Source of the DNA: Deinobacterium chartae
GTDB taxonomy: Bacteria > Deinococcota > Deinococci > Deinococcales > Deinococcaceae
Assembly: GCF_014202645.1 (NCBI RefSeq)
Contig: NZ_JACHHG010000002.1
Span: 98,180 to 162,179 of the forward strand
DNA length: 64,000 nucleotides
Direction of reading: 5' to 3'
Position numbers and translations under genes: made by a program. The notes beneath the pieces are model-generated. The model was not told the origin of the DNA. It searched no databases and saw nothing but the letters and a program-made list of their open reading frames with translations. Positions 51,510-62,425 of this stretch are shown here, piece after piece; position 1 is the first letter of the stretch, and the number at the start of each line of letters is the position of its first letter.

Positions 51510-51796
51510 TCGCCCGGGCACCAAAATTTATCAAGAGATTATTAGCAGGAATACGATAAGATTTTTATAGGATAATCCTACTCTTAAACGTGGTTTCCTC
51601 TCTGTTTTGGTGTGTATTCGCTCGGACATTCTCGTCTTCGATCGACTACGCACCAAAACCTTTTCAACCATGCCGTTTCTCCCCATCGACAAGGCAGCTG
51701 TTCAAGCATCCTCATGGCCTGATCAAGCGATGGGGAGGCCAGGTTCTGCCCGTTTTTCCCAGCAGACCCCTCTGGCACAGGTAAGAACGAGAAGTC
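51510..51796. other. AT-rich intergenic stretch between NlpC gene and decayed transposase copy
   Basis: The left part (about 51520-51590) is strongly AT-rich for this genome and contains the perfect palindrome TAGGATAATCCTA (51568-51580). No coding sequence is supported. Composition and neighbours suggest acquired or degenerating DNA. Confidence 0.5.
51604..51659. repeat. Imperfect 12-bp inverted repeat
   Basis: GTTTTGGTGTGT (51604-51615) and ACGCACCAAAAC (51648-51659) are inverted copies with one mismatch. The 56-base unit sits in the AT-rich stretch beside the decayed transposase copy and could be the ends of a very small mobile element or a hairpin. Confidence 0.45.
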
Positions 51797-52010
51797 ATGC
51801 CCCGACCTCTGCTGCCGCTTCGGAAACATCTGACGTTCTGACCCAACGTGACCGCTCATGCCGCGATCCCAAGGAACGCTCGCGCTGACACGCCATCTGG
51901 CTGCTCTCCGGTCCCGACGCCCCCGCCCCCAAGGTGGTCGCCCGCCTCACCGCTACAACGAGCATGGCCCAGGGGGCCTGCAGGACCTGCACCAACGCCT
52001 CACTGCCCGT
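51797..52010 (+). pseudogene. Decayed second copy of the IS630-type transposase N-terminus
   Basis: From the ATG at 51797 the DNA parallels the fragment at 49691. The best match (about 51853-51955 versus 49762-49857) is nearly identical, with a G-to-A change that turns a Trp codon into TGA at the word CGCTGACACG. About 36 bases found in the first copy (49858-49893 region) are missing, between repeated CAC triplets. The first 50 bases have diverged and shifted frame. It is non-functional. Confidence 0.75.
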
Positions 52011-52078
52011 CCGGAAACCGCTGCCCTACCCCGAAGCCAGGGGCAGCAGGCGTCTCTGCCCGTCACGACCCGGACAAC

Positions 52079-52468
52079 CTAGATCTCGACCACATTCACC
52101 TCGAGGCGGCTGGGCAGTAAAAAAGCCCGCAGCGACGCGCGCGACAGGTCGGCGATCAGATAGGGCACGTCGTACTGCGCGTACCGCACGTCGCTGTCGC
52201 TGGGATAATCCGGACCCAGCGGATGCGAGTGGTAAATGGCAACCAGCTCGAGGCCCTCTCGGCGCAGCGCCATCAGCGCGCGTACCAGCCCCTCCGGGTC
52301 GGCGAGGTAACGACGCTCCGGCTGATCGGCGACATTGCGCAGCGGGTACAGCGTGGACACCACACCGCGCCGCCCCCCCAACAGGCCCACACACTCACGC
52401 GGAGCGTGCTCGCGGGCATGCGCCCACAGGCGGACGCGCAGGCTGACCGGCAGGTACAGAGCACCCAT
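52079..52468 (-). CDS. JAMM/M67 metallopeptidase
   Basis: Zinc isopeptidase-fold protein of 129 residues, the minimal JAB1/MPN size. The complete JAMM site is visible: Glu25 (ECVGLL), His80 and His82 (HSHPLGP), Ser90 and Asp93 (PSDSD). Bacterial single-domain members include sulfur-carrier processing enzymes, which free C-terminal GG tails of ThiS/MoaD-like proteins, and phage-tail peptidases. No ThiS/MoaD gene is adjacent. The ATG has AGGAGC just upstream, right after the stop of a 36-residue membrane peptide gene. Confidence 0.87.
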   Translation of the reverse strand: MGALYLPVSLRVRLWAHAREHAPRECVGLLGGRRGVVSTLYPLRNVADQPERRYLADPEGLVRALMALRREGLELVAIYHSHPLGPDYPSDSDVRYAQYDVPYLIADLSRASLRAFLLPSRLEVNVVEI

Positions 52469-52479
52469 ACGCTCCTAAA

Positions 52480-52590
52480 CTAAGCCAGCAGGCCCAGCCA
52501 GCGCAGCAGACCGTACAGCACCAGCGGAACCGCCAGGATCATCACCGTCAGCTTCAGCAGGCGGTACCAGTCGTTCAGAAACTCGCGCAT
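52480..52590 (-). CDS. 36-residue single-helix membrane peptide
   Basis: A short frame starting [17 protein letters not shown] with a strong AAGGAGAG ribosome site five bases before the ATG. Residues 12-29 form one hydrophobic helix ([14 protein letters not shown]) and the ends are charged, the look of a genuine small membrane protein. It ends 12 bases before the JAMM peptidase start, whose ribosome site follows its stop, so the two probably form an operon. Function unknown; it could be a regulator or anchor for the peptidase. Confidence 0.65.
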   Translation of the reverse strand: MREFLNDWYRLLKLTVMILAVPLVLYGLLRWLGLLA

Positions 52591-52786
52591 GTCTCTCCTT
52601 TCGTTATCCAGCCGAACGTCCGGTCAGCGCCCGGTGGGCGTGACCCGGGTGGCCGCCTACGCTGCCCGGCCTGAAACCGGACAGCGACCGGGGATCGCTC
52701 TCAGGCTAGGGCAGCCGGCCGCACAGGTCAAAGGGAAATATCGCAATGCAGGCGTATTTTTGGCGGGCAGCCTGACCCGGGCGTGG

Positions 52787-52792
52787 TATCCT
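52787..52792 (+). promoter_or_regulatory. -10 box of ftsK
   Basis: TATCCT, six bases, then the GTG at 52799: leaderless arrangement. No clear -35 box. Confidence 0.55.
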
Positions 52793-52798
52793 GAAACC

Positions 52799-56032
<3,234 letters not shown>

Positions 56033-56052
56033 GCCCCGGCCGAATCGAGCGG

Positions 56053-56098
56053 CGCAAAAAACCTCGAGGCCTGTATGCAGGCCTCGAGGTTTTTTGCG
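56053..56098. terminator. 21-bp bidirectional terminator after ftsK
   Basis: Perfect arms 56053-56073 and 56078-56098 (core AAACCTCGAGGCCTG) around TATG; the stem includes A6/T6 runs, so it works as an intrinsic terminator in both directions. Confidence 0.9.
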
Positions 56099-56388
56099 TT
56101 TCCGGGCCGTTGAAAGTTTCTGCTGCATAAATTCCGGCATCTATACAGGGTGAACGCTTGTTATTTGACCTCCCAGCGGACACCCGGTAGCATAAGCGCA
56201 GCCGCAAGATTTACCTGGGGACTTCCCTTAGGTCGCGACGCTCCTGGGCCCGCCCCACCGCCTCGAGGTTCGCGCCGCAAGCCCCCTTGATCATCCGCGT
56301 TCTGCTCTCCCTAACCCTGTCGCCGATCTCCTTTCAGGCTCGGTGTTCCGGTCATGGTCTTTCCATGGCCCGCTCTCCGGAGGTTTGT
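56099..56388 (+). promoter_or_regulatory. Promoter and long leader of the APC permease
   Basis: TTGACC (56165-56170), 17-base spacer and TAGCAT (56188-56193) form a good promoter. Transcription from it gives a leader of about 190 bases before the TTG start. No known riboswitch class or leader peptide was recognised in it; the length alone makes post-transcriptional control possible. Confidence 0.5.
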
Positions 56389-58014
56389 TTGTCGTCGCTC
56401 AAGCGCAATATCGCCCCGCTCCCCCTGCTGTTTACCGGCCTGGGCTCCATCATCGGTTCCGGCTGGCTGTTCGGAGCCTGGAATACCGCCCAGATCGCCG
56501 GTCCGGCCGCCATCTTGGCCTGGGTGGTCGGCATGGTCATGATGCTGACCATCGCCATCACCTACACCGAACTGGGGGCCATGTTTCCGCAGTCGGGCGC
56601 CATGGGTCGCTACGCCGGTTACTCGCACGGCCCGTTCGTGGGCTTCCTGGCCAGCTGGGCCAACTGGCTCTCGATGATCGCCATTCCGCCCATCGAGGCG
56701 GTGGCATCGGTGCAGTACATGACCTCGTGGGAGTGGGCGTGGGCACGGGGCCTGACCGAGGGCGGCAACCTGACTCCCAGCGGGCTGGCGCTGGCCACCG
56801 CTTTCTTGGTGGTCTACTTTCTGCTGAACTTCTGGACCGTGCAGCTGTTTGCCAAGTCCAACACCGCCATCACGGTGTTCAAGATCGTGGTTCCGCTGCT
56901 GGTCGGTGTGGCCCTGCTGACCCTGGGCTTTCACCCCGAGAACTTTGACGCGGCCTCGGGCGGCTTTGCTCCTTTCGGATGGGCTGCGGTGTTCACCGGA
57001 GTGGCAACCTCGGGCATCGTGCTGTCCTTCAACGGCTTTCAGGCCCCCATCAACCTCGCCGGCGAGGCCCGCAACCCGGGCCGCTCGGTGCCCTTCGCGG
57101 TGGTCGGCGCCATCGTGCTGGCCGGAATCCTCTACGTGCTGCTGCAGGTCGCCTTTATCGGCGCCGTGCCGCCCGAGCGGCTGACCGAGGGCTGGAAGGC
57201 CCTGAAGTTCGACTCGCCCTTTGCGGACCTCGCCCTCGCGCTCGGCCTGAACTGGATGGCCATCTTGCTGTACGTGGACGCGGTCATCAGCCCCTCGGGC
57301 ACCGGCATCACCTACACCGCCACCGCCTCGAGGGCGCTGTACGGCCTCGAGCGTGGCGGTCACCTGCCCGCGCTGGTCGGCCGGGTACACCCGCTGTTCG
57401 GGGTTCCGCGCAATGCCATGTGGATCAACCTGGCGCTGGGCTTTGCCTGCCTGTACCTGTTCCCGAACTGGGGTGCGCTGGCGGCGGTCATCTCGATCAC
57501 CTGCGTGATCGGTTTTCTGATGGGCCCGATCTCGGTGGTGACCCTGCGCCGCACCGCGCCACAGTTGCACCGTCCGCTGCGGCTGCGCGGCCTGCGCGTG
57601 CTGGCGCCGCTGGCTTTCGTGTTTGCCTCGCTGCTGCTGTACTGGTCGCGCTGGCCGCTGACCGGGCAGATCATCTTGCTGGTCCTGCTGGGCCTGCCGA
57701 TCTACCTGTACTACGAAACCCGGCGGGGCCGCGCTCAGGCCTGGAGCGCACTGTGGAGCGGCCTGTGGCTGGTGGGCTACCTGGCCTGCATGACCGCGCT
57801 CTCGTGGCTGGGTGCCCGGGACTTCGGAGGAACCGGGCTCGTTCCTTACGGGCTGGACATGGTGCTGGTGGTGGTCGTGGCCCTGACGTTCTACGGTCTT
57901 GGCCTGCGCGCCGGAAGCCGTTACGTGCACGGCGACTTGCCCAGCGGCCTCGAGGAAAGCGACGTTCCGGCAGAGAGCCAGTCGCCTGCCACGCGTCCCT
58001 CCGCCACCCGCTGA
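56389..58014 (+). CDS. APC-family amino acid permease
   Basis: Amino acid/polyamine-organocation transporter, 541 residues with about twelve to fourteen helices. The family signature FTGLGSIIGSGWLFG opens helix 1, with TYTELGAMFPQSGAMGRYAGYSHG, GFQAPINLAGEARNPGRSVP and SRALYGLERGGHLPAL as further landmarks. The TTG at 56389 is chosen because GGAGG lies five bases upstream and the protein then begins SSLKRNIAPLPL; an ATG at 56365 sits before that ribosome site. Substrate is unknown, probably an amino acid or amine. Confidence 0.86.
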   Translation: MSSLKRNIAPLPLLFTGLGSIIGSGWLFGAWNTAQIAGPAAILAWVVGMVMMLTIAITYTELGAMFPQSGAMGRYAGYSHGPFVGFLASWANWLSMIAIPPIEAVASVQYMTSWEWAWARGLTEGGNLTPSGLALATAFLVVYFLLNFWTVQLFAKSNTAITVFKIVVPLLVGVALLTLGFHPENFDAASGGFAPFGWAAVFTGVATSGIVLSFNGFQAPINLAGEARNPGRSVPFAVVGAIVLAGILYVLLQVAFIGAVPPERLTEGWKALKFDSPFADLALALGLNWMAILLYVDAVISPSGTGITYTATASRALYGLERGGHLPALVGRVHPLFGVPRNAMWINLALGFACLYLFPNWGALAAVISITCVIGFLMGPISVVTLRRTAPQLHRPLRLRGLRVLAPLAFVFASLLLYWSRWPLTGQIILLVLLGLPIYLYYETRRGRAQAWSALWSGLWLVGYLACMTALSWLGARDFGGTGLVPYGLDMVLVVVVALTFYGLGLRAGSRYVHGDLPSGLEESDVPAESQSPATRPSATR

Positions 58015-58023
58015 CCTCCTTTT

Positions 58024-58059
58024 CGATCGGGGCCGCCGCAGGACAGGGCGGCCCCGATC
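58024..58059 (+). terminator. Hairpin after the APC permease
   Basis: GATCGGGGCCGCC (58025-58037) and GGCGGCCCCGATC (58047-58059): perfect 13-bp stem, 9-base loop, no T-run. Confidence 0.55.
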
Positions 58060-58109
58060 ATGTTGCGGTCACGCCGCCGGGGTTAAGGTCATGCCCAAGG
58101 AGAAACACG

Positions 58110-59015
58110 ATGCGGATATCGCAGCTGGTCTGTGCAGCGCTGATGCTGGTTCTGGCTCCCGCTCCGCGGGCAGGTCACCTTGATCTGTTCGCCTACGACG
58201 CTTCCCGGCCGCCGGGATCTCAGGTGCTCTCCCGTCAGAACCCGCCCGGGATGACCGTTCACGAGATCACCTACAGCGGAGCAGGCGACCAGCCGGTCAC
58301 GGCCCTGCTGCTCGTTCCTCCGGGTCCTGGGCCGTTTGCGGGCATGCTGTTCATGCACGGCGCGCCGGGCACGCGCCGCGACCTGCTGCAGTACGCGGAG
58401 CAGGTGGTGGCCCGAGGCGTGGTGGCGCTGCTGCCCGACGCGCCGTTCGCACGGAACGAGCCGGACGAGGCCCGGCAGGTACCGCTCAGCTTCACCCTGG
58501 CAGACCGCGAGCACCAGCTTCGCTACATCATCGACCTGCGGCGCGGACTCGATCTGCTGACGAACCGAACGGACGTGGACCCCTCGAGGCTGGGCTGTAT
58601 GGGCTTTTCCTATGGAGCGACCATGGGTGCCCTGCTGGCCGGGGTGGAGCCGCGTCTGAAGGCCTGCGCGCTGGTGGTCGGCGGAGCCGGGGTGGTGTCG
58701 TACCACACCGGAGAAGACGGCGTTCCCGGCTCGGCCCTGCGTGACCTCGCTCCGGCGCGGCGCCAGGCCTGGGTAGAGGCGATGCAACCCCTGGAGCCGG
58801 TCCATTTTGTGGGCCAGGCCCGCGCGGAGCTGCTGCTGCAAAATGGCCGCGCGGATCCGCTGGTGAAGTCCAGCGACGCGGCGCGGCTGCACAGCGCAGC
58901 CGGAGCGCGCGCAACCGTGGAGTGGTACGAGACCGGACACGCCTTTCCCCGTGAGGCCCGGGCCTCCCAGCTGCGCTGGCTGAGCGAACGGCTGGCTCTG
59001 GACGTGTCTCCCTAG
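58110..59015 (+). CDS. Secreted alpha/beta hydrolase (dienelactone-hydrolase/prolyl-oligopeptidase type)
   Basis: A 301-residue serine hydrolase with a signal peptide (1-21). The fold landmarks are GMLFMHGAPGTRRDLL (oxyanion region, ~75), the nucleophile elbow LGCMGFSYGATMG (Ser ~169), an Asp in NGRADPLV (~252) and a His in ETGHAFPREA (~277), so the triad is complete. It resembles the class containing acyl-peptide hydrolase-like domains and acetyl esterases; substrate unknown. The ATG follows AAGGAGA. It stands alone. Confidence 0.82.
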   Translation: MRISQLVCAALMLVLAPAPRAGHLDLFAYDASRPPGSQVLSRQNPPGMTVHEITYSGAGDQPVTALLLVPPGPGPFAGMLFMHGAPGTRRDLLQYAEQVVARGVVALLPDAPFARNEPDEARQVPLSFTLADREHQLRYIIDLRRGLDLLTNRTDVDPSRLGCMGFSYGATMGALLAGVEPRLKACALVVGGAGVVSYHTGEDGVPGSALRDLAPARRQAWVEAMQPLEPVHFVGQARAELLLQNGRADPLVKSSDAARLHSAAGARATVEWYETGHAFPREARASQLRWLSERLALDVSP

Positions 59016-59099
59016 CTTTGCCAAGCGAAGCACTGCAGAAATTGGTGTGAGTTTTATCACAAAAATTGCTTTCTCTTAATCAGGCCAAATCCGCTGCGC

Positions 59100-59128
59100 T
59101 TGACTACACGCCGGAAAATCTGTATACC
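59100..59128 (+). promoter_or_regulatory. Promoter of the DUF4388-HAMP-PDT-TctC cluster
   Basis: TTGACT (59100-59105), 17-base spacer, TATACC (59123-59128). The predicted start, near 59135, is just before a strong hairpin. Confidence 0.6.
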
Positions 59129-59138
59129 AATATCCTCA

Positions 59139-59190
59139 GGGAATCTTAATTTCTCTAAATCTAATCATAAGAATTTAGAGAGAGATTCCC
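59139..59190 (+). repeat. Large hairpin at the 5' end of the cluster mRNA
   Basis: GGGAATCT (59139-59146) and AGATTCCC (59183-59190) close a stem continued by TCTCTAAAT (59152-59160) with ATTTAGAGA (59173-59181), with an asymmetric bulge. It ends 18 bases before the DUF4388 ATG and leaves the ribosome site GGCGGAGA free. It may be an mRNA-stabilising or regulatory structure. Confidence 0.65.
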
Positions 59191-59208
59191 AGGTACGGCG
59201 GAGAAACC

Positions 59209-59997
59209 ATGGCAGAAGAGATCACCCTTCAGGGCGAATATTCCCGGGATACGCTTCCAAGCCTGATCCAGTACCTAGCCATGCTTGGTTCCAGCGGTGA
59301 ACTGTGGCTCACGGCCTCACCCCAGCAGGCTGCTACCCTGGCCTTCCTCGAGGGACGGCTCATCGGTGCTCATCACGGCAATTACCGCGGTGAGGACGCG
59401 CTGTACCGGATCTTGAACTTCAGCGCGGGGCAGTTTCGCTTTCATCCCGGAACGATCACCATTGCCCCGAGCATCACTGCCCCCCTTGAAAAACTGCTGC
59501 TCGACGCAGCCTACTGGCAAGACACCCAAAGCGATGCGGAAGTACTGCCGGGCCCCGACGCCGTTCCTAACGTTATTCCCGACGAAAACCACGGAGAGCT
59601 GCGCCTTGAGCTGATGCACTGGCGGGTCATGAGCCTGGCCGACGGCCAGCGCAGCCTGTACGAAATCGCCGCCAACCTGGGGCGCAACATCGAGGAAGTT
59701 CGCGAAATCGCCCATCAACTGGCCACGCGCGGCATCCTGACCTTCGGTGCGCGCACCCGGGCAACGGTTGACCCGGCCTTCCTCGAGGAGCTGCGCCGAC
59801 GCCTGACCACCCTGATCGGTCCGATTGCCCGGGTGATCGTCAACGACGCCGCTCAGCAGTTCGGAACCCCCGCTGACCAGCTCGAACCCACCCAGGTCCG
59901 GGCCTTCCTCGAAGTGCTCACCCAGCTGCTTGCTCCGGCCAAGCAGGCACGCTTCCGTGAACTGGCCGCTCCGCTGATCGATCGCTTTGCCCGCTGA
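59209..59997 (+). CDS. DUF4388 (PATAN-type) protein
   Basis: A 262-residue cytosolic protein. Residues 1-95 match DUF4388/PATAN: LQGEYSRDTLPSLIQYLAMLGSSGELWL, then GRLIGAHHGNYRGEDALYRILNFSAGQFRFHPG. A helical middle (~125-185) and a C-terminal helical bundle (RLTTLIGPIARVIVNDAAQQF, ~200-262) follow. In other bacteria PATAN modules occur in response-regulator and motility signalling, where they act as protein-interaction adaptors. Here no receiver domain is attached. The HAMP gene starts 57 bases later. Confidence 0.8.
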   Translation: MAEEITLQGEYSRDTLPSLIQYLAMLGSSGELWLTASPQQAATLAFLEGRLIGAHHGNYRGEDALYRILNFSAGQFRFHPGTITIAPSITAPLEKLLLDAAYWQDTQSDAEVLPGPDAVPNVIPDENHGELRLELMHWRVMSLADGQRSLYEIAANLGRNIEEVREIAHQLATRGILTFGARTRATVDPAFLEELRRRLTTLIGPIARVIVNDAAQQFGTPADQLEPTQVRAFLEVLTQLLAPAKQARFRELAAPLIDRFAR

Positions 59998-60054
59998 ACC
60001 CGGTCGTTTCCCTCACCTCCGTCCTGCCTTTCTCTTTCCTCGAGGTGCAAATCC

Positions 60055-61401
60055 ATGAGCGATACTCCGACCCTGTACAGCGTCCGCCTGCTGCGCGCCC
60101 CCACCGACCCCGGTGAACGCAGCGACAAGGCTGCCCAACTGGCTCCCAAGCTGGGCATCACGCCCGAGCGCGCCGAGCGTTTCCTCGAGCGCTCGGGCGT
60201 CAACATCGTCAAGCCCACGTCGCTCGAACGCGCCCAACTGCTGGTTTCGCTGCTGGCCGAGATCGGGGTGGCCGCCGAGGAGGTTCCGGCAAGCCCTCCC
60301 CCGGCCGCAGCCACCGCGACCTTTCCGGTGAGCAGCGCCGCTCCCGTCGGCAGTCCCGCCCCGGCAGCCACCCCGGCAACCAGCACCACGGGCTTTGCTT
60401 CTGCCCACCCTACCAGCTACCCGGCCGCACCCAGCAGCACGGCAACCCTGAGCGGCGCAGCGGTCGCCGAACCGATCGCATCCCCGGCGACCGACCGTTT
60501 CTCTGGCGCTGAGAACGCGTCGCTCGAGGACGATCTGGTCCGCAAGCCCAAGGGATGGGTGTCGCTGCGCTGGAAGCTGCTGGCCCTGGCCCTGATTCCG
60601 ATCGCGGTGATGGGAGCGGCCTGGGTGGTCTCGGTCTTCACCAGCCAGGCGCGCGACAACCGCGAACTGCTGGTGCAGGGCGCGGTGCAGACGGCATCGG
60701 TGTTCTCCAAGAGCATCTTGGACCTGCAAGAATCCAGCGGACAGAACCTGTCTAACAGCGAACTGCGGGCCAACGTGCAGCAACGCGCCCAGGACCTGTT
60801 CGACTCGGGCCTGCTGCCGCTGAACACCGTGATCGTCACCGACGCGAGCGGCAACGTCATCGCCGCTTACGACCGCACGTTCGCCCGCGACAACGCTCCC
60901 GATTCGGCTTTTACCGAGCCGGTCCAGACCTGGAAAAACAGCGAGCCCGAGGTTTATACCCTCGCCACCACGATGGCCAAGGACACCATCAAATACCGCC
61001 CTCCCAGCGAAGGCGCGGTCAAGATCGATATGAGCCAAACCAGTCCGCTGGCCCGCGTGGACGGCAACGTGATCCTGGCCGCCTACCCGCTGCCCGGCGG
61101 TGGCGGGGCCACGCTGCTGGCCCTCAACAGCTCGAGCCTGCAGGCGCAGGTGAGCCGCTCTGTCACCAACACCCTGTTCCAACTCATCGTCGTGCTCGGC
61201 GCAACCGCTGCCCTGACCGCCCTGTTCGCCGCTGGCATCATCGGCCGCCTGGTGGGCCTGGCACGCACCGCCGACCGCATCTCGCTCGGAGATCTTGAAG
61301 ATCCGATCGAGAGCAAGGGCCGCGACGAAATCGACGACCTGGCAGATGCAGTCGAACGCATGCGTTCCTCGCTCGAGGCCGCCATGGCCCGCCTCGGCTG
61401 A
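60055..61401 (+). CDS. HAMP-domain membrane sensor lacking an output domain
   Basis: A 448-residue protein. A cytosolic N-terminal region (1-85, small alpha/beta domain, not recognised) and an Ala/Pro/Ser-rich linker (85-165) precede helix 1 (~176-198). An extracytoplasmic sensor of about 170 residues follows (dCache/PAS-like, with VIVTDASGNVIAAYDR). Helix 2 (~368-395) leads into a HAMP domain (RLVGLARTADRISLGDLEDPIESKGRDEIDDLADAVERM). The protein ends right after HAMP, with no kinase, cyclase or methyl-accepting part. Signal output must go to partners, perhaps the DUF4388 protein. Confidence 0.82.
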   Translation: MSDTPTLYSVRLLRAPTDPGERSDKAAQLAPKLGITPERAERFLERSGVNIVKPTSLERAQLLVSLLAEIGVAAEEVPASPPPAAATATFPVSSAAPVGSPAPAATPATSTTGFASAHPTSYPAAPSSTATLSGAAVAEPIASPATDRFSGAENASLEDDLVRKPKGWVSLRWKLLALALIPIAVMGAAWVVSVFTSQARDNRELLVQGAVQTASVFSKSILDLQESSGQNLSNSELRANVQQRAQDLFDSGLLPLNTVIVTDASGNVIAAYDRTFARDNAPDSAFTEPVQTWKNSEPEVYTLATTMAKDTIKYRPPSEGAVKIDMSQTSPLARVDGNVILAAYPLPGGGGATLLALNSSSLQAQVSRSVTNTLFQLIVVLGATAALTALFAAGIIGRLVGLARTADRISLGDLEDPIESKGRDEIDDLADAVERMRSSLEAAMARLG

Positions 61402-61444
61402 ACCTGCCGCAGCTCCACCCCACTGTGTGATCCGCGCGACCTGC

Positions 61445-61480
61445 CCTGCCAACTCCCATTTTCCGGCATCCGTTGGCAGG
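61445..61480 (+). repeat. Hairpin between the HAMP and PDT-like genes
   Basis: CCTGCCAAC (61445-61453) and GTTGGCAGG (61472-61480), 9-bp perfect stem with 18-base loop, 11 bases before an AAGGAGGA ribosome site. It could be a processing or stability element that sets relative expression. Confidence 0.45.
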
Positions 61481-61500
61481 TCCGTGATCAAGGAGGAAGT

Positions 61501-62409
61501 ATGTTCAACCGCACGCTCCGTTCCGTTTTCATGATCTCCACCGTCCTTGCGGTCTCCGGTGCGTCGCTGGCCGCTGATTTGGCCTACCTCGGGCCGCGCG
61601 GCACCTACTCGGACCAGGCTGCAGCACTCTACGCGAGCAGCCACCCCGGCCTGGACCGCACGGTGCCGCTGAGCACCATCACCGAGGTCGCCACCCAAGT
61701 CGCCGAGGGCAAAATGCCCTACGGCCTGCTTCCCTCCGAGAACACCAGCGGTGCTTTCGTCGCCGAGACCTACGGCCTGCTGCTCAAGCCCGAACCCGGC
61801 TGGCGCGTGATCGGCGAGATCGCCCTGCCCATCTCCAACAACTTGATGGTCAAGCCCGGCACCAAGTTTGAGGACATCAAGACCATCTACTCGCACCCCC
61901 AGCCGGTGCGGCAGTCGGCCGGCTTCCTGAAGAGCCGCTTCCCGAACACCCCGATCATCGAGACCAAGAGCACTGCCGCCGCCGCCGAGGAAGTGGCCAA
62001 GGGCGACGGCACCAGCGCAGCCCTCTCGGCTCCGGCCGCCGCAGGCGTGTACGGCCTCGAGGTGCTCGCTGCCGACACCCAGGACGACAAGGCCAACACC
62101 ACCAACTTCTGGGCCATCCAAAAGGCCGGCCTGGAGTTCCCCGAGAAGAACCCCACCCACCTGCTGGTAACCCTCGAGGCTCCCGCCGGCAGCAGCACGC
62201 TGTCCTCGCTGTTCACCCGCCTGCGCGCGCTGGGATTCAACGCGGTGAACGTCGAGTCGCAGCCGATGGGCGGAGCCCTGTACGCCTACCGCTACGCCGC
62301 GGTGTTCAGCAGCAAGACCGGTAACGACATCGCCAAGGTGCAAGCCGCCCTCGAGGCCGCCGCATCGAACGGCGGCAAGACGCTGCTGGTAGGCGCCTGG
62401 CGCCGCTAA
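61501..62409 (+). CDS. Exported prephenate-dehydratase/ACT-like protein
   Basis: A 302-residue protein with a signal peptide (1-24, ending SLAA), followed by the prephenate dehydratase fold: LAYLGPRGTYSDQAA, GLLPSENTSGAFVAE, and KANTTNFWAI, then an ACT domain (LLVTLEAPAGSSTLSSLFTRLRALGFNAVNVESQPMGG). Cytosolic PDTs make phenylpyruvate. The catalytic TRF motif reads TNF here and ESRP of the ACT domain reads ESQP, so catalysis is doubtful and export is unusual. It may work as a periplasmic ligand-binding protein. RBS AAGGAGGA; TctC-type gene follows after 16 bases. Confidence 0.83.
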   Translation: MFNRTLRSVFMISTVLAVSGASLAADLAYLGPRGTYSDQAAALYASSHPGLDRTVPLSTITEVATQVAEGKMPYGLLPSENTSGAFVAETYGLLLKPEPGWRVIGEIALPISNNLMVKPGTKFEDIKTIYSHPQPVRQSAGFLKSRFPNTPIIETKSTAAAAEEVAKGDGTSAALSAPAAAGVYGLEVLAADTQDDKANTTNFWAIQKAGLEFPEKNPTHLLVTLEAPAGSSTLSSLFTRLRALGFNAVNVESQPMGGALYAYRYAAVFSSKTGNDIAKVQAALEAAASNGGKTLLVGAWRR

Positions 62410-62425
62410 ACCAAGGAGAAACCGT

